From contig LWDI01000073.1 in NCBI GenBank assembly GCA_002083475.1, positions 1 to 48,439 on the forward strand: a DNA stretch of 48,439 bases, written 5' to 3'. A program made the position numbers and the translations under genes. This DNA is from Proteobacteria bacterium SG_bin5 (lineage in GTDB: Bacteria; Pseudomonadota; Alphaproteobacteria; Sphingomonadales; Sphingomonadaceae). The notes under the pieces are model-generated. The model saw only the letters and a list, made by a program, of their open reading frames with translations. It was not told where the DNA came from and did no database searches. Of the stretch, positions 40,503 through 48,439 are shown piece after piece; the stretch's first letter is position 1, and every line of letters begins with the position of its first letter.

Positions 40503-41885
40503 TCAGGCGATCAGCGCCGCCGCCCCGCGCAAATCCGCGACGAAGCGCGCATATTCATCGGCGGCGCGGTCGCGGTCTTCGATCCGCAGCAGGAAGCTGG
40601 GATGGACCGTGATCCAGCCGGTGCCGCCTTCGGCCAGATCGATCGGGCGGCCGCGCTCGCGCCCGATCGTCACCGCGCGACCCAGGAGCGAGCGCGCCGC
40701 GGTCGCCCCCAGCATCACCGTCACCCGGGGGCGCAGCAGCAGCCGTTCCTGATCGATCCACCAGCGGCACGCCTCGATCTCGCCGGTATCGGGCTTGGCG
40801 TGGATGCGGCGCGTGCCGCGCGGCTCATATTTGAAATGCTTGACCGCGTTGGTGACATAGGCGCGCGATCGATCGACGCCCGCCGCGCCCAGCGCGCGGT
40901 CGAACAATTGCCCGGCGGGGCCGACGAACGGCCGACCGGCGAGGTCTTCCTGATCGCCCGGCTGCTCGCCGACGAACATCAGCTCGGCGGACACCGGCCC
41001 CTCGCCGAACACGGTTTGGGTCGCGGGCTTGTAGAGCGGGCAGCGGGTGCAACCCGCCGCTTCATCGCGCAACGCCTCCCAAGCCGCCTGGAGATTATCG
41101 CCGGGGGTGGCGCGCGCGGCCTCGATCATTTTCGCCTCCCGCGCTTGCGCGCCCGCGATCAACCGCGGCACCAACGCGGTCTCGGGCATGTTTTTCCAAT
41201 ATTTCTTGGGCATTTCCTTGAGCATCGCGCCCAGCTTCACCCGCGCGGGGTTGAAGATGCTGGCGTAATAGCTGCCCCATAGCGCCTCGACCGGATCGTC
41301 TTGCGGCGCGTCGCCCCGCGTCGCGCCCGGCCCTTCGCGCAAGGCCCCGTCCCAATGGAGCGAGACCTCGGGCGTCAGGATCGACCAAGCGAGCGACGCG
41401 AACCGGTTGACGAAGAAGCGGGCATTGGCGCGCACGATATGATGCTCGGGCTCGAACCAGGCGACGAAGCGCGTCTTGTCGCCCTCGGCCAGTTCGCGGA
41501 AGCGCAGGAACGCGCGCATCTTGTGAATGTCGCGCCGCACCGCCTTGGCGAGCTCCTCGGCGCGGCGCACCTGGGGGTCGGCGCGGTCGTCGAGCAGCTT
41601 GTTCTGGTCCTGCAGCCGCAGCAGCAGCGTGTAGAGCAAGGCGAAGCGTTCGGGATCGCGGTGCAGGATGACGTTGCCGGCGAGATCGAGAAAGCCGCGT
41701 GGCACGGTGAGCCCGGCGGCGGGGGGCGCCGCGCGCGCCTCGGCCTCGCCCGCGAAGAGGTCGCCCGGCGCGCCCTCGATCTGCCAGACGATCTCGCCCG
41801 GCGGCACGCGTTCGAGCGCGAGCGCGCGCGCCGCCTGGCGCCAGCCGTCGAAATCATCGGGCGCGGCGAGATGGGCGGTGCGCAT
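40503..41885 (-). CDS. udgX: UdgX-family uracil-DNA binding protein fused to DUF4130
   Basis: A 460-residue fusion. The N-terminal DUF4130 part (about 85-240) holds FALLYTLLLRLQDQNKLLDD and DKTRFVAWFEPEHHIVRANA. The C-terminal uracil-DNA glycosylase-like domain (from ~268) has CTRCPLYKPATQTVFGEGPV, ELMFVGEQPGDQEDLAGRPF and the UdgX-specific loop GTRRIHAKP. In UdgX the His of the RRIH loop forms a covalent bond with the abasic product of uracil excision. The Cys residues of CTRCP point to the iron-sulfur cluster of family 4/6 glycosylases. It is translationally coupled (TGATG) to the radical SAM gene, a known pair in which both are linked to DNA repair. Complete. Confidence 0.95.
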   Translation of the reverse strand: MRTAHLAAPDDFDGWRQAARALALERVPPGEIVWQIEGAPGDLFAGEAEARAAPPAAGLTVPRGFLDLAGNVILHRDPERFALLYTLLLRLQDQNKLLDDRADPQVRRAEELAKAVRRDIHKMRAFLRFRELAEGDKTRFVAWFEPEHHIVRANARFFVNRFASLAWSILTPEVSLHWDGALREGPGATRGDAPQDDPVEALWGSYYASIFNPARVKLGAMLKEMPKKYWKNMPETALVPRLIAGAQAREAKMIEAARATPGDNLQAAWEALRDEAAGCTRCPLYKPATQTVFGEGPVSAELMFVGEQPGDQEDLAGRPFVGPAGQLFDRALGAAGVDRSRAYVTNAVKHFKYEPRGTRRIHAKPDTGEIEACRWWIDQERLLLRPRVTVMLGATAARSLLGRAVTIGRERGRPIDLAEGGTGWITVHPSFLLRIEDRDRAADEYARFVADLRGAAALIA

Positions 41886-43129
41886 CAGCCGAACAATTCG
41901 AGCTGGGCGGGCTTGGGCGCGACGAGCGGCTTCAGCTCGGCGCGATCGGTCAGGCCGCCGGGGTGCCAGTCCTCGGCGACGATGAAGGGGCGTAGCTTGG
42001 CGACCGAGACCGTCAGCCGCGCGACATCCGCCAGCCGCAGCCGCCGCCAGCGCCGCGCGGCGAGGATCGCGTTCACCGCTTTCACCCCCAAGCCCGGCAC
42101 GCGCAGCAGCAGCGCGCGATCGGCGCGATTGACGTCAAGCGGGAAGAGCGCGCGGTGCTTCAGCGCCCAAGCGAGCTTGGGGTCGATATCGAGCGGCAGC
42201 ATGCCCGTGCCGGGATCGGCGGCGTCGGCGACTTCGTCGGGCCGATAATCGTAGAAGCGCATCAGCCAGTCGGACTGATAGAGCCGGTGCTCGCGCATCA
42301 GCGGCGGGCGCTGGAGCGGGAGCACGCTCGACGCGTCGGGGATCGGGCTGAACGCCGAATAATAGACGCGGCGCAGCCCGAACGATCCATAAAGCCCGGC
42401 GGCGCGCGCCACGATGTCGCGATCGGTCGCGGCGTCGGCGCCGACGATCATCTGGGTCGATTGCCCGGCGGGGGCGAAGCGCGGTGCCGATTTGAAGCGT
42501 TTGCGCGCGTCCTTGGTCTCGACGATCGCCGCTTTCATCCCCGCCATCGCGCCCTCGATCCGCGGCGCCGATTTCTCGGGCGCGAGCCGCGCGAGCCCGG
42601 CGACGGTCGGCAGCTCGACGTTGATCGACACACGATCGGCGTAAAGCCCCGCCTGGCGGATCAGCCCGGGATCGGCGTCGGGGATGGTCTTCAGATGGAT
42701 ATAGCCGCGAAAATCGTGATCGTCGCGCAGCGCGCGCGCGACCTCGACCAGCTGTTCCATCGTATAATCGGAGGATTTGATGATCCCCGAGGAAAGAAAA
42801 AGCCCCTCGATATAGTTGCGCTTGTAGAATGAAAGCGTCAGCTGGACCACTTCCTGCGCGGTGAAGCGCGCGCGCCGCACGTTCGAACTTTTGCGGTTGA
42901 TGCAATAATGGCAATCGAAAATGCAGCTGTTGGTCAGCAATATTTTGAGCAAGCTGATGCAGCGGCCGTCGGGCGCATAGGCGTGGCAAATCCCCATGCC
43001 CTCGGTCGAGCCCAGCCCCTTTCCGTCGCGCGAGTGGCGCTTGGCCGTGCCCGAGGAGGCGCAGCTCGCGTCATATTTGGCGGCGTCCGCCAGAATTTCG
43101 AGCTTTTCCCGGGTGCTAAGCTGCGCCAT
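41885..43129 (-). CDS. Putative DNA modification/repair radical SAM protein
   Basis: A 414-residue radical SAM enzyme. Cys69, Cys73 and Cys76 (TNSCIFDCHYC) ligate the 4Fe-4S cluster. ADAAKYDASCASSGTAKRHS and TEGMGICHAYAPDGRCISLL are the characteristic N-terminal stretches with extra cysteines. VQLTLSFYKRNYIEGLFLSS forms part of the barrel. Near residue 335 a helix-hairpin-helix DNA-binding unit appears (LDVNRADRALLLRVPGLGVK). The family (often called TIGR03916-type) is nearly always next to a UdgX/DUF4130 fusion, as here. Substrate and product are unknown. The first 14 bases overlap the 3' end of the membrane-protein gene upstream, so it belongs to that operon. Confidence 0.94.
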   Translation of the reverse strand: MAQLSTREKLEILADAAKYDASCASSGTAKRHSRDGKGLGSTEGMGICHAYAPDGRCISLLKILLTNSCIFDCHYCINRKSSNVRRARFTAQEVVQLTLSFYKRNYIEGLFLSSGIIKSSDYTMEQLVEVARALRDDHDFRGYIHLKTIPDADPGLIRQAGLYADRVSINVELPTVAGLARLAPEKSAPRIEGAMAGMKAAIVETKDARKRFKSAPRFAPAGQSTQMIVGADAATDRDIVARAAGLYGSFGLRRVYYSAFSPIPDASSVLPLQRPPLMREHRLYQSDWLMRFYDYRPDEVADAADPGTGMLPLDIDPKLAWALKHRALFPLDVNRADRALLLRVPGLGVKAVNAILAARRWRRLRLADVARLTVSVAKLRPFIVAEDWHPGGLTDRAELKPLVAPKPAQLELFG

Positions 43130-44567
43130 CCGTTCGATATATGTTCGGCCGGGCGCGAAGTCGAGCGGCGACGAGCAACAAGGCGGCGAGCGGCAGCGCC
43201 AGCGTCAGATAAAGCACCATGCCCTGCCAGGGGCGCCAATAGAGCCAAACGCTCGGCCAATCGTCGAAGCGCCCGGCGGGGAGCGCCACGCCGAGCACTG
43301 GATCCCAGATCGGAAACGGCTTGTCGTCGGGCGCGAAAATATCGGTCGCGGCGATCGCCAGGTTGAGCGCGATCGACAGCAACAGCAGCAGCGCGATCCC
43401 CGCGCGCCACCGCGGCCGGGCGGCCCAAAGCGCGCCGAGCCCCAGCGCGAGCAAGGGCACCGCCGGCAGGCTGTGGCGCGGTCCGGTCGAAAAGCCGCCG
43501 TCCCAATAGACATAAGCGGCGTTGACGAGCAGCACCGTCGCGGCGCCGGCGGCCGCCATCACCCCCAGGTCGCGGGTGCGTCGCGCGGCGATCAGTCCCG
43601 CCAGCCCGGCGGGCGCGAGCAGCAGCACCGGCGCGACCCAGAGCAAGCCGCGCCGCGACCCGATCAGCAGTTCGAGCAGCACGAGCGGCTTGGGATAAGT
43701 GAGGCCGAACAGACCCTGGCGCATCCCGTCCCACCCCACGACGCCGGCGTAACCGATGCGAAAGGGCTGGCCGAAGGCGATGAGATTATAGCCGATCAGC
43801 GCCGCCGCCGCCGGCAGCGCGCCGGCGAGCGCCGCCAGGATCGCCACCCCCGCGCCGTCGCGCCCGCGCAGCCGCCACAGCGCCCACAGCCCGATCACCG
43901 CGCCGGCGAGCACCGCTTGATATTCGATCAGCACCGCCCCGCCGAGCGCGACCCCCGCGAGAAGCGCATGGCCGGGCGATGCGCGCGCTTGCGTTCCCCG
44001 CCACACCGCCCAGGCGGCGATCGCGTAGAGCGCCGCGACCGGGGCATGGCCGAACAAGGTGGTCGACCAGCCCCAGGCCGGCGTGCCGAGCGCATAGCCG
44101 AGCGCGGCGACCAAGCCGCCGCCCGTGCTACCAATCGCGTCGCGGGCGAGCGCGAACAGCGCGACCGCCCCCAGCGCGGTGAGCACCGCGCTCCCCAGCG
44201 CCGTCGTCAGCCAAAGGCGTGAGCGCAGATAGCGGCCGAACCAATAATCGCCGCGCGACAAGGGGTGGTCGCGCGCCCGGTCGCCGTCGAACCGGCCGAG
44301 CGCGGCCACCGCCGGCGCCGCGAGCAGCGTCATGCCCGGCGCCTTGTCGAGATAATGATGATCGCCGAAGCGCGCCTTGTCGATCGTCAGCGGCGCGTAA
44401 TCGTCGATGCTCGCCCGGCCTTCCTCGACCAAGGCGATCGCCGCGTAGAGCCGCGTCGCCTGATTGTCGTTGAACGGCCACGAGCCGAACCAGGCACAGG
44501 AAAGCCACACCAGCGCGAACAGCAGCGCGGGCAACGCCGCGCGGTGGGCAAGGGGCGTCGCGCTCAA
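43116..44567 (-). CDS. Polytopic membrane protein, possibly a GT-C-type glycosyltransferase
   Basis: A 483-residue protein with about ten hydrophobic helices. After the first helix comes FGSWPFNDNQATRLYAAIAL, VEEGRASIDDYAPLTIDK and DHHYLDKAPGMTLLAAPAVA, an outward loop with acidic residues resembling the first loop of ArnT/PMT-like GT-C glycosyltransferases. Further conserved-looking parts are YALGTPAWGWSTTLFGHAPV and STGPRHSLPAVPLLALGLGA. The TTG at 44567 is chosen as start because it overlaps the stop of the DUF2306 gene (TTGA) and begins a plausible N-terminus before the first helix. The frame is open further upstream but there it is a shadow of that gene. Donor and acceptor are unknown. 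It overlaps the radical SAM gene by 14 bases. Confidence 0.8.
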   Translation of the reverse strand: MSATPLAHRAALPALLFALVWLSCAWFGSWPFNDNQATRLYAAIALVEEGRASIDDYAPLTIDKARFGDHHYLDKAPGMTLLAAPAVAALGRFDGDRARDHPLSRGDYWFGRYLRSRLWLTTALGSAVLTALGAVALFALARDAIGSTGGGLVAALGYALGTPAWGWSTTLFGHAPVAALYAIAAWAVWRGTQARASPGHALLAGVALGGAVLIEYQAVLAGAVIGLWALWRLRGRDGAGVAILAALAGALPAAAALIGYNLIAFGQPFRIGYAGVVGWDGMRQGLFGLTYPKPLVLLELLIGSRRGLLWVAPVLLLAPAGLAGLIAARRTRDLGVMAAAGAATVLLVNAAYVYWDGGFSTGPRHSLPAVPLLALGLGALWAARPRWRAGIALLLLLSIALNLAIAATDIFAPDDKPFPIWDPVLGVALPAGRFDDWPSVWLYWRPWQGMVLYLTLALPLAALLLVAARLRARPNIYRTDGAA

Positions 44568-45076
44568 CCGAACAACCAGGCGCCGAGCATCCGGTTGAAC
44601 GGAAAAGTGAAGAAGCCCGCGATCAACAGCGCGCCGGTGACCATGCCGCGCACGGCGCCGCGGTGCATCGCGACCCGGTGCGTGCGCGCGCTCCACCAGA
44701 TCAACGGGGCTTGGATCAACACCCAGAACGACAGCAAGTGAATGATGCTCAACCCGCCGTGATTGGCATAGCGCATCGCGAAGCTGCCGAGCGCGGTCGC
44801 GATCATCGCCGCGACCCAGAGCGTGCCGAGCCGCCGGTGCCAGCGATCGCCGCGGCGGCGGAGCAGCATCGAGGGCGTCAACGCCAGCGCGACGAGGATC
44901 GTCAGCAGATGGAGCCATACGGCCGGCGGCACCGCCGGCCAATGGGCGCGGCCACGCCAGAGCGCCGCCGCCACCGCCAACAAGAGCGCGATCGCCCCAA
45001 GCGCGAGCGCGCGTTCGAAAAGGTCCGGCGCGAGCGACTTCGCCGTCGCGCGTTTTGCTCCGATGGCCCCCGCCAT
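44564..45076 (-). CDS. DUF2306 family membrane protein
   Basis: A 170-residue integral membrane protein with about four to five helices: LGAIALLLAVAAALWRG, VWLHLLTILVALALTPSMLL, LGTLWVAAMIATALGSFAMR and LLSFWVLIQAPLIWWSART. The repeated short charged loops with RRGDRWHRRLGTLWV and HRVAMHRGAVRGMVTGALLI match the DUF2306 family, which has conserved His/Arg around HRxxGxxW motifs and may bind haem. GAGGGAGCGG precedes ATG 45076. It is second in a minus-strand operon after a secreted protein and before the GT-C-like gene. Function unknown. Confidence 0.85.
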   Translation of the reverse strand: MAGAIGAKRATAKSLAPDLFERALALGAIALLLAVAAALWRGRAHWPAVPPAVWLHLLTILVALALTPSMLLRRRGDRWHRRLGTLWVAAMIATALGSFAMRYANHGGLSIIHLLSFWVLIQAPLIWWSARTHRVAMHRGAVRGMVTGALLIAGFFTFPFNRMLGAWLFG

Positions 45077-45085
45077 GCCGCTCCC

Positions 45086-45541
45086 TCAATTGGGCGTGAT
45101 TTGCGACTCCTCGCGCGCTTGCTCGGCGGCGCGTTCGCGATTTTCGCGGCGCGCCTGGACGAAGCGCTGGTTGGCGCAGCCGATCATGCCGCCCGCGCCC
45201 ACCGTCGAGCAGCTGCCGATGCCGACCTGACCCTGATCGACGATGTCGCGGCTGCGCGCCGCCCAGCTTTCATATTCGGGCTTGATCGATCCCTCGCGCA
45301 AATTCTTGGGGATGCGGAATTGCTCGCTCGCCTCGAGCCGCACGCACACCGTTACTTCATTGCCATTGGCGTCGGTCGGGCATTTTTGATCGCCGTAAAG
45401 ATACGTCACGCCGTTGATCGGCGCGTCGGGCGTGCCCGCGCCGCCAGAGGCGCCGGGGCGCGGGGCGGGGAGCGTCGGGCCGGTCTGCGCGGCGGCGAGC
45501 GTCGGCGCGAGCAGCAGGGCAAGAACAGCAAGCTTCTTCAT
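45086..45541 (-). CDS. Secreted protein of unknown function
   Basis: A 151-residue protein. Signal peptide MKKLAVLALLLAPTLAAAQ. A Pro/Gly-rich linker is followed by INGVTYLYGDQKCPTDANGN, EVTVCVRLEASEQFRIPKNL, EPSxKPEYESWAARSRDIVD-like sequence and QVGIGSCSTVGAGGMIGCAN, ending in a charged helix (QRFVQARRENRERAAEQARE). Four Cys suggest two disulfides. I have seen this layout as a hypothetical in sphingomonads, but no function. ATG 45541 is supported by GGAG ahead of it; a longer frame begins at 45568. It lies nine bases before the DUF2306 gene, and 23 bases after the end of coq7, so it may be transcribed with them. Confidence 0.75.
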   Translation of the reverse strand: MKKLAVLALLLAPTLAAAQTGPTLPAPRPGASGGAGTPDAPINGVTYLYGDQKCPTDANGNEVTVCVRLEASEQFRIPKNLREGSIKPEYESWAARSRDIVDQGQVGIGSCSTVGAGGMIGCANQRFVQARRENRERAAEQAREESQITPN

Positions 45542-45564
45542 AACCGCTCCTTCGCGCATGGATG

Positions 45565-46098
45565 TCAAATGCGTTTCGACGCTTCGATCGCGACGCGGCA
45601 GCCGAGCCGGATCACGCCCGAAAGCAAGGGATAAGCCGGCGCGCGCTCGGCGCCCGAGGCGAGCGCGGTCGCCTTATGCTCGAGTTCCTCGGCCTGGAAC
45701 TCGCGAATCGCCTCGGCGAGTTCGGGATCATCCTCACCCAGCGCGTCGAGCTGTTCGGCATAATGTTTGTCGATCTCGGTCTCGACGGCGGCGGTGCAGG
45801 CCATCGCCGCCTCCGGCCCCAGCGCCGCCGTCACCGCGCCGAGCGCGAAGCCCGCCACGTTCCAAAAGGGCTGGAGCAAAGTGGGGCGCACCCCGCGTTC
45901 GACGATCAGCCGATCGAAAAAGGCGCGGTGGCGCGCCTCTTGATGCGCCATGCCGGCGATCTCGCGCGCGGCAGCACCGCGATCGCCCATCACCGCGAGC
46001 TGCCCGGCATAGATGCGCGTGGCGCCATATTCGCCCGCTTGATCGACGCGGATCATCGCATCGATCCGCCGCCTGGCGTCGCCCGGCTTCCAGCTCAT
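45565..46098 (-). CDS. coq7: Demethoxyubiquinone hydroxylase Coq7
   Basis: A 177-residue di-iron monooxygenase that catalyses the penultimate hydroxylation of ubiquinone synthesis. The four-helix ferritin-like fold is marked by MIRVDQAGEYGATRIYAGQL (first Glu), MAHQEARHRAFFDRLI (Glu-x-x-His), AVETEIDKHYAEQLDAL and FQAEELEHKATALASGAERA (Glu-x-x-His), together the metal ligands. FALGAVTAALGPEAAMACTA is the membrane-touching helix. Alphaproteobacteria use Coq7 rather than UbiF, which fits. Starts ATG 46098, overlapping the DsbB stop by four bases. Complete and standard length. Confidence 0.96.
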   Translation of the reverse strand: MSWKPGDARRRIDAMIRVDQAGEYGATRIYAGQLAVMGDRGAAAREIAGMAHQEARHRAFFDRLIVERGVRPTLLQPFWNVAGFALGAVTAALGPEAAMACTAAVETEIDKHYAEQLDALGEDDPELAEAIREFQAEELEHKATALASGAERAPAYPLLSGVIRLGCRVAIEASKRI

Positions 46099-46565
46099 GC
46101 CTGCCTCCCTTTTGCGAGCAGTGCCAATATGGTGGCCCCGCCGGCAAGCGAAAAGAGCGCGTTGAACCCGGCGAGCGAAATGCCCGCGAGCGTCCATTGC
46201 GGCGCGTCGCAGCGCACGATCGGCGCGTTCAAGATCTCGCTCAAGGCATCGCCGCCATGGCTCGCGACGCGCGAACAGGGGGTGATGCCCTGCCACCAAT
46301 GATATTCGACACCCGCGTGAAACACCCCGATCGCCCCGCTCGTGAGCACCGCGAGCCCGGCGAGCGCGACCAGCACGCCGCGCGCCGGGCGGGGGCCAAC
46401 GAAGGCGAGGGCGGCGAGCGCGATCGCCGCATACTGCGGCCAGCGCTGCCAATGGCACATTTCGCACGGGTAAAGCCCGCCGATGAACTGCGCCCCCAGC
46501 GCCCCCGCCATCAGCGCGGCGGGGAGCGCGAGCGCGAGCGCCCGGGCGGTGGTGAAGGCGCTCAC
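46095..46565 (-). CDS. DsbB-family disulfide bond formation protein
   Basis: A 156-residue inner membrane protein with four helices. GGLYPCEMCHWQRWPQYAAI has the first redox pair (Cys34, Cys37) with the typical CxxCxWQRWP; the periplasmic loop EYHWWQGITPCSRVASHGGD holds the next Cys, and APIVRCDAPQWTLAGISLAG the last. It re-oxidises a DsbA-like thiol oxidase using quinone. There is no DsbA gene in the window. The ATG overlaps the end of the protease gene by four bases, and its stop overlaps coq7, so protease-DsbB-Coq7 form one minus-strand operon. Confidence 0.93.
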   Translation of the reverse strand: MSAFTTARALALALPAALMAGALGAQFIGGLYPCEMCHWQRWPQYAAIALAALAFVGPRPARGVLVALAGLAVLTSGAIGVFHAGVEYHWWQGITPCSRVASHGGDALSEILNAPIVRCDAPQWTLAGISLAGFNALFSLAGGATILALLAKGRQA

Positions 46566-47971
46566 TGGTTGGGCGCCGCCCCCGGCCCCGGCTCGGCCTT
46601 CACCGGCGCCGCGGGCGTCAACTCGGCGCGCGCCGGATTGGGGGTGCCGAGCTTGGCGATCATCGCGACCTGAGTCGGCCCGCCCAGCCGCGCGAGCGTC
46701 TGCAGCGCGTAATAAAGCTGATAATCGTCGATCTTCTTCGCCTTCAGCTCGTCGGGCTTGGCGGCGAAGCGCGGGTCGGGCTTGCCGTCATCCTCGATCA
46801 GCTTGTTGTCGACCTTGGCGGTGTTGAGCAAATGGCGGCGCAGATCGTCTTCGCGGACCACCGGGCGGCTCTTGTAATCGGCGTCCGACAGCTGCGGCAC
46901 GGGCAGATCGGGATCGATGCCGCCTTCCTGCACCGATCGGCCCGAGGGGGTGAAATAGCGCGCGGTGGTGAGCCGCACATCGGTCTTGGGGCCAAGCGGC
47001 AGCAGCGACTGGACCGAACCCTTGCCGAAGCTGCGCTCGCCCTGGACGATCGCGCGGTGATGATCCTGGAGCGCGCCCGCGACGATTTCGGACGCGCTCG
47101 CGGTGCCGGCGTTGACCAGCACCACCAGCGGCGCGCCGCCGGTCGCGTCGCCCGGGGTCGCGGCGTAGCGCTGGATGTCGAGCTTGTCGCGCCCGCGCTG
47201 CGAGACGATCTCGCCATGATCGAGGAAGACGTCGGCGACCGAGACCGCCTCGTTGAGCAGCCCGCCGCCATTGTCGCGCAGGTCGATCACATAGCCGAGC
47301 GGATCATGGCCGAGCTGCTTCTTGATGCCCGCCACCGCCTCGCGGACGTAACGCCCGGTGCCGTCCGAAAAAGTGGTGATGTTGATGACGCCGATCTCGC
47401 CCTTCACCTCCCAATTGACGGGCTTCAAGGTGATGATCTCGCGGGTGAGGGTGAGTTGGATCGGCTTGTCATAGCCCTTGCGCGCGATCGTGATCGTCAC
47501 TTTGGTGCCGGGCTTGCCGCGCATCTGCGCGACCGCTTCGTCGCGGGTCAGCCCATAGACGAATTTGCCGTCGACATGGGTGATGTAATCACCCGATTTC
47601 ACCCCCGCGCGCCACGCCGGCGTATCCTTTTGCGGGGTGATGACTTTCACGATCCCGTCTTCCATCGTGATCGACAGGCCGAGGCCGCCGTAATTGCCCT
47701 CGGTCTGGATGCGCAGATTTTCGTAATCGGCGCCGTCTTCATAGCTGCTATGCGGATCGAGTGCTGCGAGCATGCCCTCGATCGCGCCCTTCACCAGCAC
47801 CTTATTGTCGACCGGATCGACATATTTGGCTTTGACGAGATTATAGACGTCCATGAACTGATCGAGTTCGCGGTAGCTATCGGTCTCGACCTGGGCGAGC
47901 GCGCCGGTGGTGACGGGAATCAGCGCCAGCGCGGCGACGGTCGCGGTGGCTTGCAGCAGAACACGGGGCAT
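46562..47971 (-). CDS. ctpA: S41 family carboxy-terminal processing protease (CtpA-like)
   Basis: A 469-residue periplasmic serine protease. Signal about residues 1-27 (VAALALIPVTTGALA). The N-terminal cap has YNLVKAKYVDPVDNKVLVKG and MLAALDPHSSYEDGADYENL. The PDZ domain spans about 90-165 (YGGLGLSITMEDGIVKVITP, AGVKSGDYITHVDGKFVYGL). The catalytic core has DLRDNGGGLLNEAVSVADVF and VVLVNAGTASASEIVAGALQ, with Ser294 as nucleophile, and GERSFGKGSVQSLLPLG with Lys317 as base. Such proteases trim or degrade tails of envelope proteins. The ATG 47971 is chosen since the signal begins there; the frame runs on upstream over a palindromic repeat. First gene of the operon with DsbB and Coq7. Confidence 0.95.
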   Translation of the reverse strand: MPRVLLQATATVAALALIPVTTGALAQVETDSYRELDQFMDVYNLVKAKYVDPVDNKVLVKGAIEGMLAALDPHSSYEDGADYENLRIQTEGNYGGLGLSITMEDGIVKVITPQKDTPAWRAGVKSGDYITHVDGKFVYGLTRDEAVAQMRGKPGTKVTITIARKGYDKPIQLTLTREIITLKPVNWEVKGEIGVINITTFSDGTGRYVREAVAGIKKQLGHDPLGYVIDLRDNGGGLLNEAVSVADVFLDHGEIVSQRGRDKLDIQRYAATPGDATGGAPLVVLVNAGTASASEIVAGALQDHHRAIVQGERSFGKGSVQSLLPLGPKTDVRLTTARYFTPSGRSVQEGGIDPDLPVPQLSDADYKSRPVVREDDLRRHLLNTAKVDNKLIEDDGKPDPRFAAKPDELKAKKIDDYQLYYALQTLARLGGPTQVAMIAKLGTPNPARAELTPAAPVKAEPGPGAAPNQ

Positions 47972-48059
47972 TCGGGCTACTTTCGTTACGATGTTCCCGC
48001 CATTGTAGCGCGGCTTATTGCGCGAAGAAATGGGGCGGTTCGGTGTTCCGCAAAATCCA

Positions 48060-48185
48060 CCCCAGCTTCGCTGGGGAGGGGGACCACGCGAAGCGTGGTG
48101 GAGGGGCGGCGCCGGCCGCGCCGTTGCTGGCCCCTCCACCATTCGCTGCGCGAACGGTCCCCCTCCCCAAGCAAGCTTGGGGAGG
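48060..48185. repeat. Palindromic REP-like element
   Basis: Nested hairpins: CCCCAGCTTCGCTGGGG (48061-48077) and CCACGCGAAGCGTGG (48084-48098) on the left, and CCATTCGCTGCGCGAACGG with CCCCAAGCAAGCTTGGGG on the right. Between them TGGGGAGGGGGACC and GGTGGAGGGGC recur in inverted order, so the two halves (48061-48108 and 48130-48184) can pair. This layout is typical of dispersed intergenic repeats in sphingomonads. Confidence 0.85.
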
Positions 48186-48196
48186 ATCTGGCGCGC

Positions 48197-48439
48197 TCAC
48201 CCCAACAACCGCGTCAGATCGATCGGCCGGTCGCGGCGGCGCAGTTCGATCGTCACTTGCGCGGCGTCGCGGGGCGCGGCGCCGAGCGGGGCGCCTTGCG
48301 CGAGCCAATCACCCGGGCGCGCGGCGGCGGTGCCCAGGCCCGCGATCAGCGTGCTCCAGCCCTGGCCGTGATCGAGGATCACCACCAGCCCATAGCTGCG
48401 AAACGCGCCGACGAAGCGCACCCGCCCCGCCGCCGGCGC
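48197..48439 (-). CDS. EnvC-like M23 peptidase, C-terminal end (5' part outside window)
   Basis: The frame is open to the window edge and encodes only the last ~80 residues: AGRVRFVGAFRSYGLVVILD, HGQGWSTLIAGLGTAAARPG and DWLAQGAPLGAAP, ending RPIDLTRLLG. This is the LytM/M23 C-terminus (HGxGWxTxYAGL) in which EnvC/NlpD-like murein hydrolase activators carry a degenerate zinc site. The His of LDHGQGW is kept; the expected second HxH appears as TLIAGL, so the domain is probably an activator and not an active peptidase. It would regulate amidases in cell separation. It lies upstream of ctpA on the same strand, a common order. Confidence 0.85.
   Translation of the reverse strand, partial: APAAGRVRFVGAFRSYGLVVILDHGQGWSTLIAGLGTAAARPGDWLAQGAPLGAAPRDAAQVTIELRRRDRPIDLTRLLG

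Noticed and set aside
44568..45089. N-terminal extension of the GT-C-like membrane protein
   Set aside because: The extra ~170 residues are Arg/Ala-rich and lie over the DUF2306 gene in another frame; the protein sense starts at the TTG at 44567.

Overview
The window looks like chromosomal DNA of a Sphingomonas-type alphaproteobacterium. The background is very GC-rich. The ATP synthase Fo genes form an I-a-c-b'-b cluster without the F1 genes, as in alphaproteobacteria. There is a 1538-residue NAD-glutamate dehydrogenase, a plant-type glutamate-cysteine ligase, a Coq7 hydroxylase, and a luxR-luxI-phytanoyl-CoA-dioxygenase arrangement that I associate with sphingomonads. No database search was possible. 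Names rest on motifs, length and context.

Layout. 1-2.1 kb: the end of a YdbH/YnbE/YdbL envelope-lipid operon. 2.3-4.7 kb: ATP synthase Fo operon. 4.8-5.2 kb: a small secreted protein. 5.4-8.4 kb: a quorum-sensing block (luxR, a candidate lux box, luxI, a PhyH dioxygenase, a winged-helix protein), the last three joined by ATGA overlaps. 8.5-11.2 kb: a PepSY-like membrane protein and a convergent GH92 alpha-mannosidase.

11.2-24.8 kb is an accessory region with visibly lower and uneven GC. It holds half of a type I restriction specificity gene joined to an intact hsdM, an orphan gene open beyond its first ATG, and a frameshifted, truncated SARP/BTAD-type regulator. It continues with a 10-gene chaperone-usher pilus cluster (six subunit genes, chaperone, usher, large adhesin-like subunit, small terminal subunit) and about 0.85 kb of decayed sequence. 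It stops exactly at the 3' end of a tRNA-Thr(CGU), so a tRNA-anchored island is a reasonable model, although I found no second attachment site.

24.9-48.4 kb returns to core-like content: a PAS-domain protein 52 bases ahead of NAD-GDH, a lipoprotein, a PfkB/adenosine kinase, a cluster of octamer-built inverted repeats, gshA, cobT, and a protein with near-identical 150-bp TPR repeats. Next come an RHH protein and a TonB receptor behind two Fur-like boxes. A minus-strand operon follows (secreted protein, DUF2306 protein, GT-C-like membrane protein, repair radical SAM protein, UdgX), then coq7, dsbB, a CtpA-type protease, a palindromic repeat and the end of an EnvC-like M23 gene.

The least ordinary elements are the luxI-coupled dioxygenase/winged-helix operon, the divergent pilus with its major-subunit stem-loop, the recently amplified TPR protein, and the DNA-repair pair inside a membrane-protein operon.
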